Of a stretch of DNA of 64,000 nucleotides, positions 26,784-34,591 are shown in pieces. Each line of letters begins with the position of its first letter. The first letter of the stretch is position 1. This DNA is from Methanomicrobium sp. W14 (lineage in GTDB: Archaea; Halobacteriota; Methanomicrobia; Methanomicrobiales; Methanomicrobiaceae): positions 620,001 through 684,000 of the forward strand of contig NZ_JAGGMM010000001.1 of NCBI RefSeq assembly GCF_017875315.1, in the 5' to 3' direction. Under the pieces are notes generated by a model. It worked only from the letters and a program-made list of their open reading frames with translations. It searched no databases and was not told the DNA's origin. The translations under genes were made by a program, and so were the position numbers.

Positions 26784-27500
26784 ATGTATACTGTATATAT
26801 TGTCGGTGCCGGCTGCGGAGACCCGGAACTTATAACCGTAAAAGGAAAAAAGCTGCTTGACAAAGCCGATGTTCTTATTTATGCCGGCTCTCTTGTAAAT
26901 CCTGCTCTTGTCGATGAATGCCCGGCAGAGGAGAAATACGACAGCTGGGGAATGAAGCTTGAAGTGATGACAAAGATAATGGCTGATGCGGCAAAATCAG
27001 GAAAAACCGTAGTAAGGCTTCATTCAGGCGACCCTTCACTTTACGGTGCTATAATCGAACAGGTAGCGCTTCTTGAAAAGGACGGCATTAGAACTGAGAG
27101 AGTTCCTGGTGTTTCGTCAATGTTCGGTGCAGCAGCGGCGCTTGAAACTCAGCTGACACTGCGTGGAGTATCCGAATCCGTAATTGTGACAAGACCTGCC
27201 GGGACGACACTTAAATCCGACCAGATAACCGAGATGTCAAGGCTCGGCCAGACTATGGTTATCTTCCTGGGTACCGAGCATATGGAGGAAATTTTTGAAA
27301 AAGTCGAGTGCCCTCCCGATACTCCTGCCGCAGTCGTATACAGGGCGACATGGCCTGACCAGAAAGTAATAAAAGGCACTGTCTCTGACGTCGCGGAAAA
27401 GGCACGTGTGGCAGGCATAGAAAAGACGGCCCTAATAATAATCGGGAACGTTGTTGACGCGGTTAATTCCGGTTACGTAAACTCATACCTTTACAAATGA
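26784..27500 (+). CDS. cbiF: CbiF cobalt-precorrin-4 C11-methyltransferase
   Basis: A 238-residue tetrapyrrole methylase. VYIVGAGCGDPELITVKGKK and ADVLIYAGSLVNPALV are the hallmarks of CbiF/CobM. HSGDPSLYGAIIEQ and VPGVSSMFGAAAAL complete the active site, and TRPAGTTL and FLGTEHMEEIF follow. It methylates C11 before ring contraction is completed by CbiG. The ATG lies 3 nt after the cbiL stop, with AAGGAAGTGA before it. Confidence 0.94.
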   Translation: MYTVYIVGAGCGDPELITVKGKKLLDKADVLIYAGSLVNPALVDECPAEEKYDSWGMKLEVMTKIMADAAKSGKTVVRLHSGDPSLYGAIIEQVALLEKDGIRTERVPGVSSMFGAAAALETQLTLRGVSESVIVTRPAGTTLKSDQITEMSRLGQTMVIFLGTEHMEEIFEKVECPPDTPAAVVYRATWPDQKVIKGTVSDVAEKARVAGIEKTALIIIGNVVDAVNSGYVNSYLYK

Positions 27501-27504
27501 AGAA

Positions 27505-28380
27505 ATGAAGGAAACAGTTGTAATCTCTCTAAAACAGTTCAGCGAAGATTCGAAGAACCTTGCAGGCTCTATTAATGCAGATTATCTCCCCTACAAAAAG
27601 GAAGTCTTTATAGAGGCATTCGGGAAATACAAAAAAATTGTAGCTGTTATGTCTGCAGGAATAGCAGTCAGGGGAATTTCAGGACTCCTTAAGGATAAAT
27701 GGACAGACCCGTGTGTTGTCGTCGTAAGCCCTGACCTGAAGTTTGCAGTCCCAATCCTGGGCGGTCACCACGGCGGAAACGAACTTGCAAAAGAGATGTC
27801 AGAACTTGGGATTATACCTGTTATCACAACGGCGACCGAGACCAGGGGGCTTATGTCTGTGGAATCTGTTGCTGAAAATATAGGTAGGCAAGTCCTGAAC
27901 AAAGACTCAACACGTGAAGTAAATGCGGCAGTCCTGAAAGGGACGATTCCAAAATATGTGCTTACAGGTCCGGCAATAGCCCTAGTTGAACCGTCAGTCT
28001 CCGTTCTTTTAAGAAAAGGAGAATACATAGCAGGTGTCGGGTGCAGAAGAGGAGTCACAGAAAGTGAAGTCCTTGAAGCACTAAACAGGGCTTTTGAAAT
28101 TTCCGGTGTAAAGCAGGACGAGATATTCGCCTATACAACTACAAAGCTAAAGGAGGACGAAAAAGGTCTTATATCAGCAATCGGGAAAACCGGAGGTACT
28201 CTTGTTTTTCTTGATGATGATATCATAAATGCGGAAAAGCCGGAATCGCCCTCAAGGGCATCGGACAAAATCGGCCTCAACAGTGTAGCCGAGTCGGCCG
28301 CACTTGCATTATCAAAAAGAAAGGAAATAGTTATGAAAAAACATATCTTCGGGAGGGTTACAGTTGCAATCGTCAGGTAA
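27505..28380 (+). CDS. cbiG: CbiG cobalt-precorrin-5A hydrolase
   Basis: A 291-residue CbiG, which opens the delta-lactone and releases the two-carbon unit as acetaldehyde in the anaerobic pathway. The N-terminal part has VAVMSAGIAVRGISGLLKDK and ILGGHHGGNELAKEMSE with TTATETRG; the C-terminal domain shows YIAGVGCRRGVTESEVLEAL and ends with the expected Rossmann-like fold. Both parts are present though the protein is shorter than many bacterial versions. It overlaps the start of cbiH by 17 nt. Confidence 0.93.
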   Translation: MKETVVISLKQFSEDSKNLAGSINADYLPYKKEVFIEAFGKYKKIVAVMSAGIAVRGISGLLKDKWTDPCVVVVSPDLKFAVPILGGHHGGNELAKEMSELGIIPVITTATETRGLMSVESVAENIGRQVLNKDSTREVNAAVLKGTIPKYVLTGPAIALVEPSVSVLLRKGEYIAGVGCRRGVTESEVLEALNRAFEISGVKQDEIFAYTTTKLKEDEKGLISAIGKTGGTLVFLDDDIINAEKPESPSRASDKIGLNSVAESAALALSKRKEIVMKKHIFGRVTVAIVR

Positions 28381-29137
28381 AGGTAAATTATACATTGTAG
28401 GCACAGGTCCGGGAAGCATCCCATATCTTACAAAAAGAGCCATTGAAGCGGTAGAGGAATCAGAATATATTATAGGAAACGACTTCTACCTGAATCTCAT
28501 AAAAGACAGGCTTGAAGGCAAAGAAGTAATCTGGAGCTCAATGGGAAAGGAAGTTGAAAGGGCCAGAAAATGCATTGAGATTGCAAAGGAGCATGTCATA
28601 TCGATGGTAAGTGGCGGGGACCCCGGCATCTACGGCATGGCGGGAATCGTACTCGAGGTGCTTGAGCATGACGGGACTGACATTGAATTTGAAGTTGTAC
28701 CTGGCGTAACTGCTGCAACCGCAGCGGCGTCAAGGGTCGGCTCACCGCTTTCCGGCGACTATGTCACGATATCACTGTCAGACCTTCTGACACCTCTTGA
28801 AGTTATAGAAAAAAGGCTTGAACTGGCTTTTCAGATGGATATCCCAGTCGTTCTCTACAACCCGAAAAGCCGCGGCAGACCCGACAACCTCTCGATAGCA
28901 CTTTCAATAGCTCTGAAATACAAAAAAGAGGAAACGCCGGTTGCTGTTGTCAAAAACGCATGCAGGGAGGGTGAAGAGACCACCTACATCACTCTGAAAG
29001 GACTTTTTAATAACAACAGTTACGTTGACATGCACTCTGTTGTTATAATCGGAGGAGCCAAGTCACGCTTCATGAATATAGGAGAAAGAAAAGGAATTAT
29101 AACACCGAGGGGCTATGAAAGAAAATACGTATATTGA
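28364..29137 (+). CDS. cbiH: CbiH cobalt-precorrin-3 C17-methyltransferase
   Basis: A 257-residue tetrapyrrole methylase that methylates C17 with ring contraction. LYIVGTGPGSIPYLTKRAIEA, SEYIIGNDFYLNLI, SGGDPGIYGMAGIVLE and VPGVTAATAAASRVGSPL are the family signatures; the C-terminal LYNPKSRGRPDNL is typical of CbiH/CobJ. It begins with TTG at 28364, 17 nt before the cbiG stop, so coupling is likely. No extra domain is attached. Confidence 0.93.
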   Translation: MQSSGKGKLYIVGTGPGSIPYLTKRAIEAVEESEYIIGNDFYLNLIKDRLEGKEVIWSSMGKEVERARKCIEIAKEHVISMVSGGDPGIYGMAGIVLEVLEHDGTDIEFEVVPGVTAATAAASRVGSPLSGDYVTISLSDLLTPLEVIEKRLELAFQMDIPVVLYNPKSRGRPDNLSIALSIALKYKKEETPVAVVKNACREGEETTYITLKGLFNNNSYVDMHSVVIIGGAKSRFMNIGERKGIITPRGYERKYVY

Positions 29138-29750
29138 TCCGGGAGCAGACACAAAAGAAGGTTACAAAATCTCCTCGACAAGCAGGGGTATAGCCAGAAG
29201 CATCATCGGAAACAAAACACCTGAAGACAGGATAAGACAAAGGTGCGCCATATCCGTCGGGGATTTTATAATGGCTGACCTGATGGAGTTCAAAAACGAC
29301 CCCATAAAAGCAGGACTGAAAGCCCTTGAAAACAAAGCTCCGATAATAGCCGACATAAGAATGGTGCAGACCGGAATAAGGAAAAAAGAGCATGAAAGTG
29401 AAGTTTTGTGTGCACTTGACTTCGGTTCCGGCATCTCGTCAGAGAAGGGAATCACCAGAAGCTCGGCCGGGTTCATCGCGTTAAAGGAGAGGCTTAACGG
29501 GTCCATTATCGTTATAGGAAACGCACCTTCCGCACTGATATCTGTCTGCAAAATGATAGATGAAGGTATTAAACCCGCACTTATTATAGGAAGCGCCGTA
29601 GGGTTTGTCAATGCAAAAGAGTCAAAAGAGCTTCTCAGGACAAAGGACGTCCCTTCAATATCAAACCGGGGGACAAGAGGAGGAACGCCCCCTGCAGTCG
29701 CTGCACTGAACGAAATCATAACAATGTACATCGAAAAAAAATCCGCATGA
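29115..29750 (+). CDS. cbiC: CbiC cobalt-precorrin-8 methylmutase
   Basis: A 211-residue CbiC, which moves the methyl group from C11 to C12. The family pattern is RGIARSIIGN, then ADLMEFKNDPIKAGLKAL, DIRMVQTGIRKK, GNAPSALISVCKMIDEG, and SNRGTRGGTPPAVAALNEI at the end. At residues 43-50 the sequence is RCAISVGD, where bacterial enzymes have R-V-x-H-A-T-G-D-like residues with the catalytic His; here an Ile stands in that place by simple alignment. Either another group does the job or the archaeal branch differs. It overlaps cbiH by 23 nt after a GAGGGG site. Confidence 0.9.
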   Translation: MKENTYIDPGADTKEGYKISSTSRGIARSIIGNKTPEDRIRQRCAISVGDFIMADLMEFKNDPIKAGLKALENKAPIIADIRMVQTGIRKKEHESEVLCALDFGSGISSEKGITRSSAGFIALKERLNGSIIVIGNAPSALISVCKMIDEGIKPALIIGSAVGFVNAKESKELLRTKDVPSISNRGTRGGTPPAVAALNEIITMYIEKKSA

Positions 29751-29751
29751 T

Positions 29752-30765
29752 ATGGTAACAGATCCTGTAACCGGATATAAATACCCGGAAGAATGGGAAA
29801 AAGCATGCAAAAACCCGGAAAGTCTTGAACTTGTAAGAAGAGGTCTGGGAGTCCTGACCTCAAAAGGTGAAGTGCTTAAAAGGGGATTTACAACAGGGAC
29901 AACAGCCGCCGCGGCATGCAGGGCGGCAGTATTGTCACTGAAAGATCCGGTAGACTCGGTTATGATAACCCTGCCGTGCAGTCTTTCCTTCAGTGTAGAG
30001 GCACAGGGAAGAAACGGGACAGGCAAAAGCCTCAAGTACTCGGGCGACTATAAAAACGATATCACCTCAGGTATTCTTTTCTGTGCAAAAGCAAGTCCTT
30101 CAGACTGCGGCATAAAAATAAATGCCGGAGAAGGGATAGGAAGGCTTGACAGGGACACTCCTAGATACAAGAAGGGTTCACCTGCAATAAGCAAAACCGC
30201 GATGGACTGCATTGTTTCATCTGTCAGGGAAGCAGTGGCAGATACAGGCCTGAAAGGAGTAACGGTTACCCTTACCATTCCAAAAGGAAAAGAGACCGCA
30301 CAAAAGACACTCAACCCGAAAATAGGAATACTTGGGGGAATATCGGTTCTCGGGTCAACAGGTCTTGTCGAACCGTGGGACGACCACCTGACGGAATCGG
30401 TTGCAGAGAGAATAAAAGGGCATGACCTTATCGTTATAACAACAGGACGTGTCGGCCTGAGAGTTTCAAGACTTCTCTTTCCTGACTATGAGACAGTACT
30501 AGTAGGCAAATACATACAGAAAGGAATAGATGCAGCGTCAGAGTCAAAAGAAATAATTATCTGCGGTCTGCCTGCCCTCATCATCAAGTTCATCGACCCC
30601 AACATCCTGAAAGGTACTGATTACAGGACAGTGGAAGAACTCAGCATGTCCCCGGAATGGGACATGCTGTCACAGAAGGTCCTCCACAGATACAAAAAAG
30701 AAAAGCCATATATAAGAGTGGTTATTGTAAACCGTGAAGGTCATATAATTGGTGATTCGGGATGA
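29752..30765 (+). CDS. cbiD: CbiD cobalt-precorrin-5B C1-methyltransferase
   Basis: A 337-residue CbiD, which methylates C1 and is structurally unrelated to the other corrin methylases. GFTTGTTAAAACRAAVLSL is the family fingerprint; INAGEGIGRLDRDTPR, NPKIGILGGISVLGSTGLVEP and a C-terminal GDSG follow. The first 40 residues (MVTDPVTGYKYPEEWEKA) are an archaeal-type extension. The ATG is 1 nt after the cbiC stop, and the stop overlaps the cbiE start (ATGA). Confidence 0.94.
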   Translation: MVTDPVTGYKYPEEWEKACKNPESLELVRRGLGVLTSKGEVLKRGFTTGTTAAAACRAAVLSLKDPVDSVMITLPCSLSFSVEAQGRNGTGKSLKYSGDYKNDITSGILFCAKASPSDCGIKINAGEGIGRLDRDTPRYKKGSPAISKTAMDCIVSSVREAVADTGLKGVTVTLTIPKGKETAQKTLNPKIGILGGISVLGSTGLVEPWDDHLTESVAERIKGHDLIVITTGRVGLRVSRLLFPDYETVLVGKYIQKGIDAASESKEIIICGLPALIIKFIDPNILKGTDYRTVEELSMSPEWDMLSQKVLHRYKKEKPYIRVVIVNREGHIIGDSG

Positions 30766-31346
30766 AAATTATTGGTGCAGGGTGCGGGCCCGGACTTCTC
30801 ACGGAAGAGGCCATAGAAAACATCCGTAATGCAAATCTCATATACGGCTCGGGAAGGGCAATAGATATCTGCAGGAAATATATAGGTCCAAAATGTGAGG
30901 TCCACGAGATAACAGATTATAAAGGCCTTAAAACACTCCCTGAAAATGCCGTAGTGCTTTCCACGGGAGACCCGATGCTTGCAGGCCTGGGGTATCTCAA
31001 AGGTGAAATTGTCACAGGCATATCCTCAATGCAGTATGCATTTGCAAAACTGAGGATTTCCCTAACAAAAGCGGTTGTCGTGAATGCTCACGGAAAAGAC
31101 CACGAAGAAGCAATGAAGAATGCTGAAGAAGAGATTGAAAGAGGACACATCGTATTTCTTATAGCCGACCCGGATTTTGATACAAAAAGACTGTGCAAAA
31201 AATTTACGGAATCAGGTAAAGATGGTATAAAGGTCTCGGTATGTGAAGACCTTGGATACGAAAACGAAAGAATTTCCACGGGTTCGGCAGAAAGCCCGCC
31301 TGAACCTAAAAGCAGTCTTTATGTGCTTATAGCCGGCAGATACTAG
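30762..31346 (+). CDS. cbiE: CbiE cobalt-precorrin-7 C5-methyltransferase
   Basis: A 194-residue tetrapyrrole methylase acting at C5 as partner of CbiT. It starts KIIGAGCGPGLLTEEAIENI and NANLIYGSGRAIDI, then LSTGDPMLAGLGYL and the active-site strand GISSMQYAFAKL. Length matches stand-alone CbiE. It overlaps cbiD by 4 nt and ends the cluster, converging on cbiO after about 25 nt. Genes for the C6A reductase (CbiJ) and the chelatase are not in the window, so they must be elsewhere or absent. Confidence 0.92.
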   Translation: MKIIGAGCGPGLLTEEAIENIRNANLIYGSGRAIDICRKYIGPKCEVHEITDYKGLKTLPENAVVLSTGDPMLAGLGYLKGEIVTGISSMQYAFAKLRISLTKAVVVNAHGKDHEEAMKNAEEEIERGHIVFLIADPDFDTKRLCKKFTESGKDGIKVSVCEDLGYENERISTGSAESPPEPKSSLYVLIAGRY

Positions 31347-31371
31347 ACGCCAAAAAAAATATTATACTATT

Positions 31372-32550
31372 TTATTCCCGGGGTACTTCGCAATCAACAA
31401 GCGAGATTCCCATCAGACTTTCCCTGTTGAATTCAGCAATTCTTTCATGAACTCTCTTAACCATTCCTCCTGAAGTTATTATCATTGAATTTTTATGATT
31501 TATGGACTTCAGGAGACACTTGTCAATAACACCGTACGTAAAGTCAAGATCTATATTTTCTATACCGGCCATCATCTTTGCCCCTGAACCCATTGCCCCT
31601 ACAGCCGAAATGCCGTATCCGGATATCATGGGTTTTATGTCTCCGGTGTCAATTTTGTCGGAATTAAGAAGATAAATAACTCCACAGTCCTCCTTTGCTG
31701 TCTTTTCTCCTGCATAGCCGTTTACCGTTAAGGCATGTATAAAATCAAGGACAGACTTTGGCAGATTTTCAGACTGCGGCATTCCTCTCTCGACAAGGCC
31801 TTCGTAAAGCTCAAGAAGAATAGGCATTGACAGTTTTGCGGATTTAATAAGTTTTTTGTCTTTGAAGACCTCTCCCGGAGCCCCCATTGAAATAACTGCA
31901 CCACTTTGCATGAGAATAATCCTGTCAGCCCACGGGTATGCGAGTTCAACATCATGGGTTGAGATTATAATTGTCCGGCCTTCGATGTGCATCTCGTCCA
32001 GAAGCTCCATAATGTCCTCGGAGCCCGCCGGGTCAAGAGCACTCGTAGGTTCGTCGAATACCAGGACGTCCGGGTTCATCGCAAGTATGCCGGCCATCGC
32101 AACACGCTTTTTTTCACCGCCGCTTAACTGTTGCGGAGGGCGCCTCTCAAAGTCTTTCAGCCCGACACTTAAAAGAGAATCGCTGACGGCTTTTTTAACC
32201 TCATCACCCGGCATCCCAAGGTTGACAGGGCCGAATGCCACGTCCTGAAAGACTGTCGGCGCAATTATCTGGGTATCAGGGTTCTGAAAGACGAAACCCA
32301 CTCTTTGTCTCAGTTCACGGAGATTTTTTCTGTCGTAGCATACCGGCTCGCCGTTGAATAAAATCTCTCCGGAACCAGGTTTCAACATGCCGTTTAGCAT
32401 CAGCAAAAGAGTGGACTTTCCGGCTCCGTTCGGCCCGACAAGGGCTACTTTCTCACCTTTATTCACGCTGAAACTTACATTATCAAGCGCTTTGGGTCCA
32501 CGGGAATATTTGTAGCTGACGCCTTTTAATTCAATTATGGGACTATTCAT
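31372..32550 (-). CDS. cbiO: CbiO cobalt importer ATPase with extra C-terminal domain
   Basis: A 392-residue energy-coupling ATPase of the CbiMNQO cobalt importer. Residues 1 to about 245 are the ABC domain: VALVGPNGAGKSTLLL, GFVFQNPDTQI with PTVFQDVAFGPVNLG, the signature LSGGEKKRVAMAGIL, Walker B VLVFDEPTSALD and STHDVELAYPWADRI. The remaining 140 or so residues are unlike ordinary CbiO: GVIYLLNSDKIDTGDI, AVGAMGSGAKMMAGIENI, VIDKCLLKSINHKNSMIITSG and RVHERIAEFN. I do not recognise this domain. It may sense cobalt or a corrinoid. The gene follows cbiQ by 3 nt. Confidence 0.9.
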   Translation of the reverse strand: MNSPIIELKGVSYKYSRGPKALDNVSFSVNKGEKVALVGPNGAGKSTLLLMLNGMLKPGSGEILFNGEPVCYDRKNLRELRQRVGFVFQNPDTQIIAPTVFQDVAFGPVNLGMPGDEVKKAVSDSLLSVGLKDFERRPPQQLSGGEKKRVAMAGILAMNPDVLVFDEPTSALDPAGSEDIMELLDEMHIEGRTIIISTHDVELAYPWADRIILMQSGAVISMGAPGEVFKDKKLIKSAKLSMPILLELYEGLVERGMPQSENLPKSVLDFIHALTVNGYAGEKTAKEDCGVIYLLNSDKIDTGDIKPMISGYGISAVGAMGSGAKMMAGIENIDLDFTYGVIDKCLLKSINHKNSMIITSGGMVKRVHERIAEFNRESLMGISLVDCEVPRE

Positions 32551-32553
32551 AAA

Positions 32554-33351
32554 TCAGTTCACTCCAAAAACAGTATAGCCTGACGTTGCAACAGCTATGG
32601 CAATTACAACTATAAGGTATATTATAACGCACACAAACGAGGAATACGAAAATTTAACGTCATCATCAAGAAGCGCGAATTTCCCGTCATAACACCTTGA
32701 ATCCATGGCTCTCAGCAGATTCTCTCCTGCATCCCACGTATTTATAAACAGTGCTCCCGACATCATACCAAAGCAGTCTATTCCTTCCTTAAGATTTCCG
32801 TACCCAAGCCTCATAACCTGCGCATTGTATATCTGTTCAGCCTGCTCGATGAAAACAAAAATAAACCTGTATATAAGCATTGAAAGATCAATAAGCTCAT
32901 TAGGAATATGGCATTTTGCCGCAAGCTGGAAAGTTTCAGTTACAGGAGTTGTAAGCGAAATAAAAAAGAGTGAACACATTCCGGCAAAAACACGCGACAA
33001 TATCAGAAGACTCTCGTTAATGCTTCCTGTTGATACTGTCAGAACAATACTGCCAAACAGAGGATAGCTGAAAACAGTATCTCCGCTGTTTCTCATAAAC
33101 AATATTACAAGAACGCCTATTACAGCAAAACCTACAGGAATCATAAGAAGTTTTCTGTAGAGACCAACATCTATTCCGGCAAGAAATATCGTGGCAAAAC
33201 TTATTGTAAAAACAATGAACAATGGAGCTATAATGCTTTGTGACGACACTGCTATAAGAATACAGCCGAGTCCGAGAATTATTTTAATAACAGGATGAAC
33301 GTCACGCAACCTGTTTGTCTGTGCAACATCCTCAAGAAACTCATAATACAT
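32554..33351 (-). CDS. cbiQ: CbiQ cobalt importer membrane subunit
   Basis: A 265-residue EcfT-type transmembrane protein. Five or so hydrophobic helices are visible; the ATPase-contact segments include AQVMRLGYGNLKEGI and AGENLLRAMDSRCYDG, the latter the A-R-S/G-like coupling motif found in CbiQ. It joins CbiM/CbiN to the CbiO ATPase in the membrane. It lies between cbiN and cbiO in the order cbiM-N-Q-O on the minus strand. Confidence 0.92.
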   Translation of the reverse strand: MYYEFLEDVAQTNRLRDVHPVIKIILGLGCILIAVSSQSIIAPLFIVFTISFATIFLAGIDVGLYRKLLMIPVGFAVIGVLVILFMRNSGDTVFSYPLFGSIVLTVSTGSINESLLILSRVFAGMCSLFFISLTTPVTETFQLAAKCHIPNELIDLSMLIYRFIFVFIEQAEQIYNAQVMRLGYGNLKEGIDCFGMMSGALFINTWDAGENLLRAMDSRCYDGKFALLDDDVKFSYSSFVCVIIYLIVVIAIAVATSGYTVFGVN

Positions 33352-33364
33352 TTGCTAAAAAAAA

Positions 33365-33676
33365 TTAGTTGGAGTTTTTCTTAAGTCTTCTTTCAGCTCC
33401 CCATGCCCCAAATACGTATCCTATAAGAAGGCCTCCGAATGCTGCCTGAAGCGCAAAAAGACATGACTCTATTTCACCTGACGGGGGAACAAACGTGTAG
33501 TCAGAGTTATCAATCCACGGATGATAGCCAAGTGACTCAATCATCTCTGATCCGACGTCATCTGAACCTGCCCAGCCTTCTACTCCTTCTGCACTCATCT
33601 GGGCGTTCAGATAGGCAAACATAGCTATGAAAATAATCACAGCTACCAAAGTGAGGATCTCGATTTTATATTTCAT
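33365..33676 (-). CDS. cbiN: CbiN cobalt importer accessory membrane protein
   Basis: A 103-residue protein with two membrane helices (about 8-26 and 76-95) separated by an extracellular loop containing GWAGSDDVGSEMIESLGYHPWI, the typical CbiN sequence. CbiN helps CbiM load cobalt. It overlaps the cbiM stop by 4 nt and is followed by cbiQ. Confidence 0.93.
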   Translation of the reverse strand: MKYKIEILTLVAVIIFIAMFAYLNAQMSAEGVEGWAGSDDVGSEMIESLGYHPWIDNSDYTFVPPSGEIESCLFALQAAFGGLLIGYVFGAWGAERRLKKNSN

Positions 33677-34377
33677 TCTTCAATTTCCCCCTGCAGTTCC
33701 TTCATCTTTTCCTCTGAATACACATGGAGCTTCAGGAAAAGTTCAGGCTTAAGAATAATGATGTACTTGAATATCAGAACGAATACAAGACCTTCAATGA
33801 TAGCAAGCGGTACCTGCGTAACTGCGTATATTCCCAAAAATGCGCAGAAAGAAGCCACGAATCCTCCGGCTGCTGCAGGGAATGCAATTGCAAGCTCAAA
33901 TGAAGTGACGCAGTACGTTACCAGGTCACAAAGAAAAGCTGCTATAAAAACATTCACAAAGAAGTTGACGTTTAACTTGTAAAGGCCCTTGTAAACCCAG
34001 TAACCTACAAAGGGACCGACAATCGCCATTGACATTGCATTTGCGCCAAGTGTTGTAATACCACCATGTGCTAAAAACAGAGCCTGGAACAAAAGCACTA
34101 TTGCACCGATTACAGAAGTCACCCACGGTCCGAATGAAATTGCTGACAAAGCAGTTCCGGTCGGGTGTGAACAGCTCCCTGTAACCGACGGAAGCTTCAG
34201 CGACGACAGGACAAATATAAACCCGCCGGCAACCCCTAAAAGGGGCAAGTATTCACGGTTTTCAGCAAGAATTTTTCTTAACTTATAAAAACCGTAAATA
34301 AGGCACGGTAATGCCAGAATCCACCATATCTGCCACCAAGGTGATGGCAAAAAACCTTCCATTATATGCATTTGCAA
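33673..34377 (-). CDS. cbiM: CbiM cobalt-binding importer subunit
   Basis: A 234-residue substrate-binding membrane protein. The N-terminus MQMHIMEGFLPSPWWQIWW carries the His that, with the amino group, binds Co(II) in CbiM. SVTGSCSHPTGTALSAISFGPW and LFLAHGGITTLGANAMSMA are the family core loops. The second residue is Gln rather than the short M-H-I start of many CbiM, so the ATG at codon 1 would put the metal-binding His at position 4; a start at the internal ATG (codon 3, 34371) would give the classical MHIMEG. I consider that internal start likely. The first gene of the uptake operon, divergent from cbiA. Confidence 0.9.
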   Translation of the reverse strand: MQMHIMEGFLPSPWWQIWWILALPCLIYGFYKLRKILAENREYLPLLGVAGGFIFVLSSLKLPSVTGSCSHPTGTALSAISFGPWVTSVIGAIVLLFQALFLAHGGITTLGANAMSMAIVGPFVGYWVYKGLYKLNVNFFVNVFIAAFLCDLVTYCVTSFELAIAFPAAAGGFVASFCAFLGIYAVTQVPLAIIEGLVFVLIFKYIIILKPELFLKLHVYSEEKMKELQGEIEE

Positions 34378-34397
34378 GAATCTCCTTTTTTAATACT

Positions 34398-34504
34398 GTT
34401 AAGACAAAATTTGAGTTGGATTAACGACACCAACATAAAAATTATTTAAGTTATTACTATTTAACTTTGGTCTTCTTAACCATATTACATTTAGTTAAGA
34501 CAAA
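34398..34504. promoter_or_regulatory. GTTAAGAC repeats in the cbiM/cbiA divergent promoter
   Basis: The 11-mer GTTAAGACAAA occurs twice in direct orientation, at 34398-34408 and 34494-34504, 96 bp apart. A related inverted copy, GTCTTCTTAAC, is at 34470-34480. Between them, 34415-34434 holds GTTGG and CCAAC arms. The 214-bp gap drives cbiM leftwards and cbiA rightwards, so the repeats are candidate operators for metal- or corrinoid-responsive control. I see no cobalamin riboswitch. Confidence 0.45.
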
Positions 34505-34591
34505 TAAATCACATAATTGAATTTGATAACTAACATCATACATAACAGATAGAATTTTGAAAAAAACAGACAATTATTAAAAGGCACTCAG

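Noticed and set aside
34378-34591. A cobalamin riboswitch ahead of the cobalt genes
   Set aside because: The gap is AT-rich and lacks a recognisable B12-box or the conserved multi-stem core; only short repeats are present.
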